Source: Methanosarcinales archaeon
GTDB taxonomy: Archaea > Halobacteriota > Syntropharchaeia > Alkanophagales > Methanospirareceae
NCBI GenBank assembly: GCA_025464275.1
Contig: JAODGR010000050.1
Coordinates: 1-22,472 of the forward strand
DNA: 22,472 nucleotides
Direction: 5' to 3'
Below are positions 1 through 6,683 of this stretch, piece after piece. Both the position numbers and the translations under genes were made by a program. Position 1 is the first letter of the stretch; every line of letters starts with the position of its first letter. The notes beneath the pieces were generated by a model. The model made no database searches. It saw nothing but the letters and a program-made list of their open reading frames with translations, and had not been told where the DNA came from.

Positions 1-34
1 AAAGAGAAAGAATCAAAACTCAAAAAAACGGTAA

Positions 35-43
35 TTATTTATA
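35..43 (+). promoter_or_regulatory. Candidate TATA box for the flavoprotein gene
   Basis: An AT-rich TTATTTATA element follows an A-rich tract at 11-28, which could act as a BRE/TATA region. A start of transcription about 25-27 bases downstream (near 66) would leave a leader of roughly 45 bases before the ATG at 113, which contains the GGGAGGT ribosome binding site. This rests on motif and spacing only. Confidence 0.4.
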
Positions 44-112
44 GCCATTCATCCCCTATCCTCTATTGGGCTATTGGATAATACGATAGACATTATGGGA
101 GGTAGGGTAAAG

Positions 113-1510
113 ATGGTGAAGAAGGTGGTCATCGTTGGTGGTGGTATTGCCGGGATATACGTCTTGAGGAACCTCCTTGCGAGACGAGAAGAGGTGGAGG
201 ATGGGCTGGACCTGACACTGATAAAGAGAGAGCGAAGCGGATGGGTCTCCACCTGTGGATTGCCATTTGCATTAAGGGGCTGGTATGAGATAAAGAGGAC
301 GGAGATAAACGAACCGAAGTTCTTCCTCGATCAGGGTGTGGATTTCAGGACAGAGACAGAAGTGACGAGGTTGAACCTCGATGATCGAGCTATCACTCTG
401 GGTACGGGTGAGGAATTGAGTTACGATTATCTCGTAATAGCCACCGGCCGGAAACCCTCGGTACCCGATGCGGTATTGAAATCCGAACTCGAAGGTATTT
501 ATACATTCAATAACGAGCTCGATGCAGAGAAGATAGAGGCATCAATCGCGGGTGCGAAGTATGCTTTTGTGCGTGGACGTGGCATAATAGGACTCCAAGC
601 CGCGGTGGCATTCGCGACCAGAGGACTGAAAACCACGGTTCTTGGTGGTCCCCCCTCTCTCCTGCCCTCCAGTTTAGACCCTGACATGGGTGAGATGGTG
701 AAGAAGTGGCTGGAGGAGAAGCACGGAATCAGGTTTATACTCGAGCGTAAGGAGATAACGGGCGTTAAGGGTGACGGTGGGAGAGTGAGAGCGGTGATAG
801 TGGGAGAGGGTGAAGAGATACCGGCTGACGTGGTCGTGATAGCAAGGGGGATGAAGCCGAACGTGGAGCTCGCACTCGATGCGGGTATAGAGACCGGTGA
901 GAGTGGCGGGATAGTCACCGACCGCGCACTGCACGTGAAGAGGGGGCGGAGCTATCTCCGTGAGGTATTCTCACTTGGCGATTGCACTGAGGTCATAGAT
1001 GGGGTCACACACCGACCAAGGTTGAGCCAGCTGGCATCCACTGTGGTGGTTCAGGCAAAGGTCATCGCCGATAATATCATCAGCGATATCAAGGCACAGC
1101 CTTCTTTATATTCCATCTGTGAGCCATGCCTGAGCCCAACAGTTGCGGAGATAGGAGGTCTGCTGGTCGGCTCGGTGGGGCTAACCACAGAGGGCGCGAC
1201 ACGAGCCGGTATAAAAACACTCAGTGGTGTGGCAACGAAACTGGTAAAAGCGCGTTACTTCCCGGGTGCGAAGCCACTGACTTTGAAACTCCTCTTCGAT
1301 GCCTACACGCATAAATTGATAGGTGCACAGATGGTTGGTGAATCCACAGTTGCAGAGCGAGTAAATGAGATGGAACTGGCTATCAGGGCGGGTATGACCG
1401 CGGAGGAGATGAGGAATACCGAACGCTGCTATGACCCCTCTCTATCTCTGCTCATAGATGTGACGATAGACGCTACGGAGAAAGCCATCGGTATCACACC
1501 CGTGTATTAA
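113..1510 (+). CDS. FAD-dependent pyridine nucleotide-disulfide oxidoreductase (CoA-disulfide reductase/NADH oxidase-like)
   Basis: This 465-residue flavoprotein has the dinucleotide-binding loop GGGIAG at residues 9-14, a second Rossmann loop GRGIIG at 155-160 for NAD(P)H, the FAD-contacting LGD at 288-290 and a C-terminal dimerisation domain from about residue 330. Cys48, in the context STCGLPF, matches the single redox cysteine of CoA-disulfide reductases and NADH oxidases rather than the CxxxxC pair of glutathione or lipoamide reductases. The acidic residue that often follows the second glycine loop is Gln162 here. I chose ATG 113 because GGGAGGT lies 9 bases upstream; in-frame TTG 74 and ATG 95 would add 13 or 6 residues. 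The likely role is NAD(P)H-dependent reduction of a CoA or polysulfide disulfide, or of oxygen, in the cytoplasm. The substrate cannot be read from sequence, and there is no functional partner nearby. Confidence 0.85.
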   Translation: MVKKVVIVGGGIAGIYVLRNLLARREEVEDGLDLTLIKRERSGWVSTCGLPFALRGWYEIKRTEINEPKFFLDQGVDFRTETEVTRLNLDDRAITLGTGEELSYDYLVIATGRKPSVPDAVLKSELEGIYTFNNELDAEKIEASIAGAKYAFVRGRGIIGLQAAVAFATRGLKTTVLGGPPSLLPSSLDPDMGEMVKKWLEEKHGIRFILERKEITGVKGDGGRVRAVIVGEGEEIPADVVVIARGMKPNVELALDAGIETGESGGIVTDRALHVKRGRSYLREVFSLGDCTEVIDGVTHRPRLSQLASTVVVQAKVIADNIISDIKAQPSLYSICEPCLSPTVAEIGGLLVGSVGLTTEGATRAGIKTLSGVATKLVKARYFPGAKPLTLKLLFDAYTHKLIGAQMVGESTVAERVNEMELAIRAGMTAEEMRNTERCYDPSLSLLIDVTIDATEKAIGITPVY

Positions 1511-1514
1511 GCCT

Positions 1515-1544
1515 GAGCACCAAGCACAAAGCACAAAGCACAAA
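1515..1544. repeat. Intergenic 7-base tandem repeat (AAGCACA x3 plus a partial copy)
   Basis: Three exact copies of AAGCACA occupy 1522-1542, preceded by a degenerate copy. They lie in the convergent spacer between the flavoprotein stop and the end of the DUF2284 gene. The rest of the spacer is pyrimidine-rich CTCCATCCTCCAT-type sequence. Confidence 0.85.
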
Positions 1545-1562
1545 TACTCCATCCTCCATACT

Positions 1563-2153
1563 CTACTCTATCAACAGGAGTCCAAAGAGGGTTATCTTCT
1601 GGTAGGGCGACAGGAATATCTCAGCCTCGTAGCCCACCTTCCTCACCGTTGCGAAGACGTCTATCCCACAGGCTTCCATCGATGGCCTCATACGCTCCTG
1701 ATGCCGGCAGAATCGCTTTGGTACCTCGTCAAGTACCTTCTCCTCCTCCGGTATGCACGGGTCGCAGTAAGAGCATGGCAGTGCATCCATCGCAAATGCC
1801 TTATAATAGCCAGAGAGGAATGTATGACGCTCCAGTTCGAACATCGTATCGCTCACCTTCTTGATGGCATCCCAGAGGAAATGGTGGAGGTGGTGCGGTG
1901 GCACATCCGGGTTCGGCTTCACATCCTCAAATCGGACTATCAACGCCTTATCATAACCTCTGAGCAGCTTCCGTGTATCTTCCGGTGCCGGTGTATAAGG
2001 TGGGCAGCTCAGGTGTTTTGCATAGCCACGACAGCCATAGCGGCATTTCCATCTCACCCACTCCCCTACCACAATCTCACTCGCAGGAATGAGTCTGAAA
2101 TCACTATGTATCTCCCTCAACTCTCTCAATAATGTATTCAAATCTTTCTTCAT
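1563..2153 (-). CDS. DUF2284-family cysteine-rich metal-binding protein
   Basis: This 196-residue protein has the cysteine pattern of DUF2284 proteins. Near the N terminus is C-x3-C-x8-C with the ending CPPYTP (Cys37, Cys41, Cys50). A central CSYCDPC triad (Cys127, 130, 133) and Cys149 and Cys162 follow. Eight such cysteines suggest one or two iron-sulfur clusters or another bound metal. The family is common in anaerobes and methanogens, and I know of no assigned reaction. The start is uncertain: ATG 2153 is used here, but TTG 2162 and GTG 2156 are in frame and GAGGGTG sits immediately before the ATG. It is the last gene of a leftward run and its stop faces the flavoprotein gene. Confidence 0.75.
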   Translation of the reverse strand: MKKDLNTLLRELREIHSDFRLIPASEIVVGEWVRWKCRYGCRGYAKHLSCPPYTPAPEDTRKLLRGYDKALIVRFEDVKPNPDVPPHHLHHFLWDAIKKVSDTMFELERHTFLSGYYKAFAMDALPCSYCDPCIPEEEKVLDEVPKRFCRHQERMRPSMEACGIDVFATVRKVGYEAEIFLSPYQKITLFGLLLIE

Positions 2154-2187
2154 CACCCTCAATTATGACTTCACTTACAACTACAAC

Positions 2188-2211
2188 TTACTATTACTAT
2201 TACCATTACCA
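2188..2211. repeat. Intergenic 6-base tandem repeat (TTACTA x2, TTACCA x2)
   Basis: Four consecutive hexamers, TTACTA twice and then TTACCA twice, fill the spacer between the DUF2284 gene and the upstream unrecognised gene. The flanks (ACTTACAACTACAACTTAC) look like decayed copies. Confidence 0.85.
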
Positions 2212-2219
2212 TTCCATGA

Positions 2220-2717
2220 CTATACCATGTAGAGCTCCATCTCTTTCAACTCCTCCTCGAACTCCAATTCGTCCGTAACGATGAAATCACTCAGATTGGT
2301 GAGATTGTAGGTATCACGGAGCATCATAGCCAGCGTCTTTGCCTGCCTCTTTGCTCGCTCATCCTTCAATGCCGGTGTGATGACGAACAGGATGGCGCCC
2401 TCTAAAGGCACCATCTTGCTATTCGAGCCTGTATGTATCAGACACCAATTCGCCATGTCCACAACAGCGACATCGCCAAGGATACTCCTCAGGGTGGTAT
2501 CCTCCTCTATCTCCGCCACTATCTCTATCTTCCCCCCTTTCATCCCCACGAGGTCAACCATGCCGAGGGCAAACTTCTCCCGGTTGTACTCCCGGAATAC
2601 CCGCACACCCGTGCCATCCGGGTCGTGATGTCCATCCGTATTCACAGTGTATCCATGACGCAGAAGAATATCTCTACAGCTCTCCCTCGATGCCTCGTGC
2701 CATTCTCCCATGGTCAA
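2220..2717 (-). CDS. Unrecognised protein, possibly restriction-endonuclease-like fold
   Basis: I do not recognise this 165-residue acidic protein. It opens with a helix (WHEASRESCRDILLRHGY), then a hydrophobic strand ending in Asp55 (MVDLVG), a turn, and a second strand IEIVAEIE with Glu69 and Glu71, followed by a helix. That order resembles the D...ExK core of the PD-(D/E)XK nuclease fold, but the position expected to be Lys is Glu71, so a nuclease call would be speculative. The TTG start at 2717 follows directly after the TGA of the purH gene, and GGGGGTGA lies 5 bases before it. ATG 2711, 11 bases after the same site, is the alternative. The layout suggests cotranscription with purH. Confidence 0.6.
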   Translation of the reverse strand: MTMGEWHEASRESCRDILLRHGYTVNTDGHHDPDGTGVRVFREYNREKFALGMVDLVGMKGGKIEIVAEIEEDTTLRSILGDVAVVDMANWCLIHTGSNSKMVPLEGAILFVITPALKDERAKRQAKTLAMMLRDTYNLTNLSDFIVTDELEFEEELKEMELYMV

Positions 2718-3263
2718 TCAATTCACCCCCTCCCTCAGTCTCCTCCTCAATATACTGTTTACTTCTGTATCATACTCAATTATATAATTTACAGCTTCAC
2801 ATGCGAGCTCCAATCTCGTAGTGTATGATGGCAGGGCTGGAAGTCCACCACCACTGCGGTATAGAAGTTCAAGTTCGTCGGTAATCGGCTGGTATCTCAT
2901 GGGGTTCACAATCACTGCCGTCTTTTCAAAGTGCTTTATCGCTGACCGGATCAGAGCCACACCGCCGATATCCATATTTGAGAGGCTCCCCCTGAGAGGT
3001 ATGAGGTTGACAACCACGAGACCGATATCTCCGGTTGCAATACCGGCATGAATCGAGGGATGGAGCGTCTTTATCTTTATCTCACCCGATATCTCACCCA
3101 TACCTGTGAATTCCGATACCCGTTTCACTACTATACCATCACCATGCTTCAATATCGTATCAGCCGTGCCATCCGTTGCGATTAGTTCTATCCCAAGCCC
3201 TTCCAGCCTCCTCGCTAACTCCACTATGCCATCCTTGTTATATACACTCAATAAAGCCTTCAT
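2718..3263 (-). CDS. purH: IMP cyclohydrolase, stand-alone PurH N-terminal domain
   Basis: This 181-residue protein matches only the IMP cyclohydrolase (MGS-like) domain of PurH, which closes FAICAR to IMP in the last step of purine synthesis. It starts with the phosphate-binding SVYNKDG region and has RVSEFTG at 49-55, KTLHPSIHAGI at 65-75, VVVNLIPL at 83-90 and MDIGGVALIRSAIKH at 97-111, all hallmarks of the family. The AICAR transformylase half is absent; in archaea that step is commonly done by the separate enzyme PurP. The Tyr of the usual NLYPF motif, thought to line the active site, is Ile88 here. The ATG at 3263 is preceded by GGAGGGG about 10 bases upstream. It heads a leftward unit. 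Confidence 0.85.
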   Translation of the reverse strand: MKALLSVYNKDGIVELARRLEGLGIELIATDGTADTILKHGDGIVVKRVSEFTGMGEISGEIKIKTLHPSIHAGIATGDIGLVVVNLIPLRGSLSNMDIGGVALIRSAIKHFEKTAVIVNPMRYQPITDELELLYRSGGGLPALPSYTTRLELACEAVNYIIEYDTEVNSILRRRLREGVN

Positions 3264-3296
3264 AGCCCTACGCCCCTCCTCTGTCTTCTGTGATTG

Positions 3297-3308
3297 GTTT
3301 ATAATATC
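3297..3308. promoter_or_regulatory. TATA element between divergent purH and small ORF
   Basis: TTTATAATAT lies in the 65-base spacer between purH (leftward from 3263) and the small ORF (rightward from 3329). On the plus strand its centre is about 27 bases before ATG 3329, the distance expected for a leaderless transcript. Read on the minus strand (ATATTATAAA) it could also place a purH start near 3276, with GGAGGGG in the short leader. It may therefore serve both directions. Confidence 0.5.
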
Positions 3309-3328
3309 AATACACCGTAATAACGATT

Positions 3329-3586
3329 ATGAGCGTGAGCGAGCGTGTGAGTGGAGAGGAGAGAGCGGTGGAGCCAGAGGATAAGGATAAGGACAGAGAT
3401 AAGGAGAGGGAGAGGGAGAGGATAGTAAAAGCGATAATGCACGATTTGGAGCTTGAAGGTGAGTCTAAAGAGCGATTAATCGGTAAACTCGTGGAGCAAT
3501 GTGGCTATGATGAAGCGAGAGTGAGGTACAGGGCGAAGCGGGCTTTCATCACTGTACGCTATCAACGTCTGAAGGAGCACCAGTAG
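3329..3586 (+). CDS. Small, highly charged hypothetical protein
   Basis: An 85-residue protein with no family I recognise. Residues 1-32 are almost entirely charged and low-complexity (EPEDKDKDRDKERERERI), encoded by an AAGGATAAGGACAGAG-type purine repeat. Residues 33-85 look like a compact helical domain ending in basic residues (RVRYRAKRAFITVRYQRLK). Support for it being real is the TATA box at leaderless distance and codon use like its neighbours. Against it are the lack of a ribosome binding site and a 38-base tail-to-tail overlap with the methyltransferase gene. A small nucleic-acid-binding role would fit the charge but is a guess. Confidence 0.5.
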   Translation: MSVSERVSGEERAVEPEDKDKDRDKERERERIVKAIMHDLELEGESKERLIGKLVEQCGYDEARVRYRAKRAFITVRYQRLKEHQ

Positions 3587-4127
3587 AATCACCTAAAATC
3601 AACACGTAAACGTTCATTGCCGTACCGGTGTACTTCTCCAGCACGCCAGACGAACTCAGCTCCCGCTCCAGCCACTCCAGGTCCACCGCCTTTAAGCCAC
3701 GTGATTCTGAATCTGAACCATGGATTCGCTGAAAGCCTGAGGTGTTCAATTCAGCTATGATGACTTTATCTCGTGCCACCCTGCACGCTTCCCGTACGAA
3801 ATCACCCCTCCTCTCCGGGTCTACGTGGTGCAGTGCGCCATAGCTGATCACGACATCGAAGCTCGCATCACCATAACGCAGCGATGTAGCATCTCCGAGC
3901 TCGAAAGTGATTCTACTCGCCACTTCTTCTGCTCCTGCCTCTCGTCTCGCATCCCGCAGTGCCGATTCTGAAATGTCTATGTTTGTAACCCTGCAATTGA
4001 AATGCTTAGCAGCAATTATCGAGAGTGGACCCGCACCGATATCAAGTATCGTCTTATCATACAGTCTCCAGTGTTTCAACAGCTCTTCCCTCTCTATCAA
4101 ACCCTCTTCATCCTCCTTCAGTCGCAT
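3549..4127 (-). CDS. Class I SAM-dependent methyltransferase
   Basis: A 192-residue Rossmann-fold methyltransferase. Motif I is DIGAGPL at residues 29-35, the acidic end of strand 2 is Asp51 (TNIDIS), GDATSL at 78-83 is the adenine-binding region, and motif IV is VVISYGALHHVDP at about 92-104, typical of UbiE/COQ5-like small-molecule methyltransferases. The N terminus is short, with only about 24 residues before motif I, so little substrate-binding cap is present. No ribosome binding site precedes ATG 4127; a candidate TATA (AAATATAGAG on the minus strand, near 4161-4170) would give a very short leader. It lies 34 bases downstream of carA. The substrate is unknown. Confidence 0.8.
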   Translation of the reverse strand: MRLKEDEEGLIEREELLKHWRLYDKTILDIGAGPLSIIAAKHFNCRVTNIDISESALRDARREAGAEEVASRITFELGDATSLRYGDASFDVVISYGALHHVDPERRGDFVREACRVARDKVIIAELNTSGFQRIHGSDSESRGLKAVDLEWLERELSSSGVLEKYTGTAMNVYVLILGDSTGAPSDVDSVQ

Positions 4128-4130
4128 CGC

Positions 4131-4165
4131 ATTCTACATTCTACATCCTACATTCTATGCTCTAT
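4131..4165. repeat. Intergenic 7-base tandem repeat (ATTCTAC-type, five units)
   Basis: Units ATTCTAC, ATTCTAC, ATCCTAC, ATTCTAT and GCTCTAT follow one another without gaps. They span the whole spacer between the methyltransferase start and the carA stop and include the carA stop codon. Confidence 0.85.
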
Positions 4166-5247
4166 ATTTGCATGAGTTCATCGAAGAATATCTTCTCTGT
4201 GTCCCATGGACCTGGACTCGCCTCTGGATGGTACTGTACGCATTTTATACCCAGATAAGGCTCTTCAAGTGCCTCCACCGTACCGTCATTGGCGTTTATC
4301 TGCGTCAGCTCCACGATACCATCCATAGAATCCTTATCCACTGCGAATCCATGATTCTGGGATGTGATAAACACACGACCGTCTCTTAGGTCTTTTACAG
4401 GCTGATTCGCACCCCTGTGCCCGAATTTCAATTTATAGGTCTCGCAGCCCAGTGCCAGTGCGATTATCTGGAGACCGAGGCAGATGCCATAGATGGGGAT
4501 TGTACCTGCGAGCTCTTTCACCACTTCCATCGCGCTCTTCGCCCTCTTCGGATCACCCGGTCCGTTTGAGAGCAACAATGCATCAGGCTCAGAATTCACT
4601 ATCTCCCCTCGTCTCACATTGCATGGGAATACAAAGATCTCAAAATCCCGCTTCTTCAGGCTGGCTATGATGCTCCTCTTCACCCCCAGGTCTATCACGG
4701 CTATCCTCTTCCCCCTCCCTGGTATCCGGTAGCTACTCGGGCATGTCACCTCCTCTATCAGGTCGAGTTCTGAGATATCGGGCTGAGTGCGTGCAAGTTC
4801 CAGAGCCATGGCTATCTCTTCATCTCCTATCTCAGGTGCAACCCTCAGGCACGCCTTCATCGTACCGTATCGCCTCGTCTTTATCGTTAGCATTCTCGTA
4901 TCCACCTCGCAGATGGCGGGCACACCCTCATCATGCAGGAACTCCTCTATCCCGCACTTACTCCTGTAATGCGATGGGTACTCGCATCTCTCTCTTACCA
5001 CGAACCCCTCCACTTTTATACCCCCTGACTGGAATCTGGAGCCACTAACACCGTAATTGCCGATGAGTGGATATGTGAGCATGAGTATCTGCCCCTTGTA
5101 TGAAGGGTCTGTGAGTGCCTCTTCGTAGCCCGTAAAGGGCGTTGCAAACACAAGCTCCCCCTGTGCCATCCCCTCCGCTCCCCATCCCACACCCCTCTCC
5201 ACTGTACCATCCTCGAGTGCGAGAATCGCTTCCATTTCCATATCCAT
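4162..5247 (-). CDS. carA: Carbamoyl-phosphate synthase small (glutaminase) subunit
   Basis: CarA hydrolyses glutamine and passes ammonia to CarB to make carbamoyl phosphate for arginine and pyrimidines. The 361-residue protein has the N-terminal CarA domain (FTGYEEALTDPSYKGQ) and a class I glutaminase domain with SNGPGDP at 227-233, nucleophile Cys256 in YGICLGLQ, and the His340/Glu342 pair of HPE. The frame is open for 39 further codons upstream, but that part is the out-of-frame end of lysA. The start at ATG 5247 is set by GAGGTGA 5 bases before it and by the family start (EAILALEDGT). The N terminus MDMDMEME is itself a two-codon repeat. lysA ends 11 bases upstream, so the two genes are probably cotranscribed. 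carB is not in the window. Confidence 0.92.
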   Translation of the reverse strand: MDMEMEAILALEDGTVERGVGWGAEGMAQGELVFATPFTGYEEALTDPSYKGQILMLTYPLIGNYGVSGSRFQSGGIKVEGFVVRERCEYPSHYRSKCGIEEFLHDEGVPAICEVDTRMLTIKTRRYGTMKACLRVAPEIGDEEIAMALELARTQPDISELDLIEEVTCPSSYRIPGRGKRIAVIDLGVKRSIIASLKKRDFEIFVFPCNVRRGEIVNSEPDALLLSNGPGDPKRAKSAMEVVKELAGTIPIYGICLGLQIIALALGCETYKLKFGHRGANQPVKDLRDGRVFITSQNHGFAVDKDSMDGIVELTQINANDGTVEALEEPYLGIKCVQYHPEASPGPWDTEKIFFDELMQI

Positions 5248-5258
5248 ATCCCTCACCT

Positions 5259-6566
5259 CTACCGAAGCCTCTCTGGTATCTCCTGATTCCTCATCAAATC
5301 CTCGATACTCTCCCTCCTCCTTATCAGGTCCACCCGACCGTCGCAGACCAGCACTTCCGCGCATCTCGGTCGCCCGTTGTACTGTGAACTCATCGAGAAC
5401 CCGTAAGCGCCACTATCCAATATCGCAACCAGATCGCCCCTCTCCACCTCCGGCAGTCGTCTATCTCGCGCTATTACATCTCCCGACTCACATATCGGTC
5501 CAACCACGGTGTACAACTCCGAAGCACGGTCATGCCCATGTCCATGCCCATCCTCTTCCATCCTGTTCGCCACCACCACTTCGTGATACGCATCATACAT
5601 AGCAGGTCTTATCAGGAGATTGAACCCGGCATCTATCGCCACGAAGTTTCTATATGCGCGTTTAACCGCATTTACACGGCTCAGGAGGATGGTGGTGGAG
5701 CCCACGATGGACCTCCCCGGCTCAATGATGAGCTTCAGTTTCAAGCCGAGTTCACGCGTCTTTGCCTCAATGTGAGGCAGTATTGCCTCTGCCAGGTCTT
5801 TTGGTGTGGGTGCTATCTCCTTCTCCTCACGCGTGTATCCTATTCCAAGTCCACCACCCAGGTCCACAAACTCGAGGTCTATCCCATGCTCATGCAGCTT
5901 CGTAACGAGCTCCATCATCCTCCTCGTCGCCTCACTGAATACACTTACGTCCAGTATCTGTGAACCTATATGGCAATGTAAGCCTGAGAGCGAGATATTT
6001 GGCATCCTCTCCGCTGCTTCACATACCTGAATCACCTCGTGAGAGGGTATTCCGAATTTGGACTCCTTCAACCCGGTTGCTATCTTGGGATGCACCCGGG
6101 GGGAGATATCGGGGTTCACACGTATGGCTATTTCCACCTCCTTTCCATGCCCGGTTTCGGATGCCAGTGCTGATAGCGCTCTTAATTCGTCCAGCGAGTC
6201 CACCGATACCCTCACCCCGGATTCCAATGCCGCTCTCAAATCTTCATCACTCTTCGAATTGCCATTGAACAGAATCTTCCGCGCAGGTATGCCCGCATAC
6301 CTCGCGAGATGTAGTTCACCAGTGGAGAAGACATCAGCACCCGCACCCTCTACTGCCAGTATCCGCAGCAGGGCAAGGTTACCGTTCGCTTTTACCGCAT
6401 AATACACCTCACACTCTATCTCACTCTCAACACCGAAAGCTTCTTTATAACGCCTGTAATTGGCTCTCAGCCTGTTCTCATCCGTTATGTAGAGCGGTGT
6501 GCCGTATCGCTCCGCCAGTTCTACCACATCCACACCGCCGAAGAAGAGATGCTTACTCCCTCCCAT
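5259..6566 (-). CDS. lysA: Diaminopimelate decarboxylase
   Basis: LysA is the PLP enzyme that decarboxylates meso-diaminopimelate to L-lysine. The 435-residue protein has the PLP lysine Lys59 in YYAVKAN, HCHIGSQ at 198-203, the glycine-rich phosphate loop DLGGGLGIGY at 235-244, EPGRSIVG at 282-289, the active-site Cys359 in CESGD from the partner subunit, and DSGAYGFSMSSQYNGRPR near 384-401. It is complete and normal in length. One oddity is a GHGHGHD insertion at 340-346, encoded by a near-perfect hexamer repeat (5529-5549) in a surface loop. ATG 6566 follows GAGGAGAG by about 4 bases, inside a long purine-rich leader. It heads the lysA-carA unit. Confidence 0.95.
   Translation of the reverse strand: MGGSKHLFFGGVDVVELAERYGTPLYITDENRLRANYRRYKEAFGVESEIECEVYYAVKANGNLALLRILAVEGAGADVFSTGELHLARYAGIPARKILFNGNSKSDEDLRAALESGVRVSVDSLDELRALSALASETGHGKEVEIAIRVNPDISPRVHPKIATGLKESKFGIPSHEVIQVCEAAERMPNISLSGLHCHIGSQILDVSVFSEATRRMMELVTKLHEHGIDLEFVDLGGGLGIGYTREEKEIAPTPKDLAEAILPHIEAKTRELGLKLKLIIEPGRSIVGSTTILLSRVNAVKRAYRNFVAIDAGFNLLIRPAMYDAYHEVVVANRMEEDGHGHGHDRASELYTVVGPICESGDVIARDRRLPEVERGDLVAILDSGAYGFSMSSQYNGRPRCAEVLVCDGRVDLIRRRESIEDLMRNQEIPERLR
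5529..5549. repeat. In-frame hexamer repeat in lysA (GHGHGH)
   Basis: Alternating Gly-His codons form a CATGCCCATGTC-type repeat on the plus strand inside lysA. Gain or loss of a unit would keep the frame. Confidence 0.8.
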
Positions 6567-6630
6567 TATACTCTCCTCTATTCTCCTATCCTATCCTCCT
6601 CTCCTATCCTCTTATCCCCCTCTTCACCTT
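6567..6630 (-). promoter_or_regulatory. Purine-rich lysA leader with GGATA/GGAGA repeats
   Basis: On the minus strand the 60-odd bases before lysA are almost pure purine plus T, with repeated GGATAAGAGGATAGGAGAGGAGG motifs in two adjacent short blocks. It therefore contains several overlapping Shine-Dalgarno-like sequences rather than one. It would be the untranslated leader if transcription starts about 26 bases after the TATA box at 6641-6648. Confidence 0.5.
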
Positions 6631-6640
6631 TACTTTTTAC

Positions 6641-6648
6641 TTTATAAT
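6641..6648 (-). promoter_or_regulatory. Candidate TATA box for lysA-carA
   Basis: ATTATAAA on the minus strand, followed by GTAAAAAGTAAAGG, lies between the cofH stop and lysA. It is the only good TATA-like element in the 117-base spacer and would start transcription near 6618. Confidence 0.5.
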
Positions 6649-6683
6649 TCATATCTTAGCTCGCCATCCTTATCCGTGTTATC

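Noticed and set aside
74..112. Upstream in-frame TTG/ATG starts extending the flavoprotein by 13 or 6 residues
   Set aside because: A good ribosome binding site (97-103) lies inside the extension and sits correctly for ATG 113, and the protein from there begins directly with the Rossmann strand as is usual in this family.
2220..2717. Functional PD-(D/E)XK nuclease
   Set aside because: The strand order is suggestive, but the expected catalytic Lys is Glu, so I report the protein as unrecognised.
5248..5364. 39-residue N-terminal extension of CarA
   Set aside because: It lies out of frame over the end of lysA, has no CarA similarity, and the ribosome binding site GAGGTGA points to ATG 5247.
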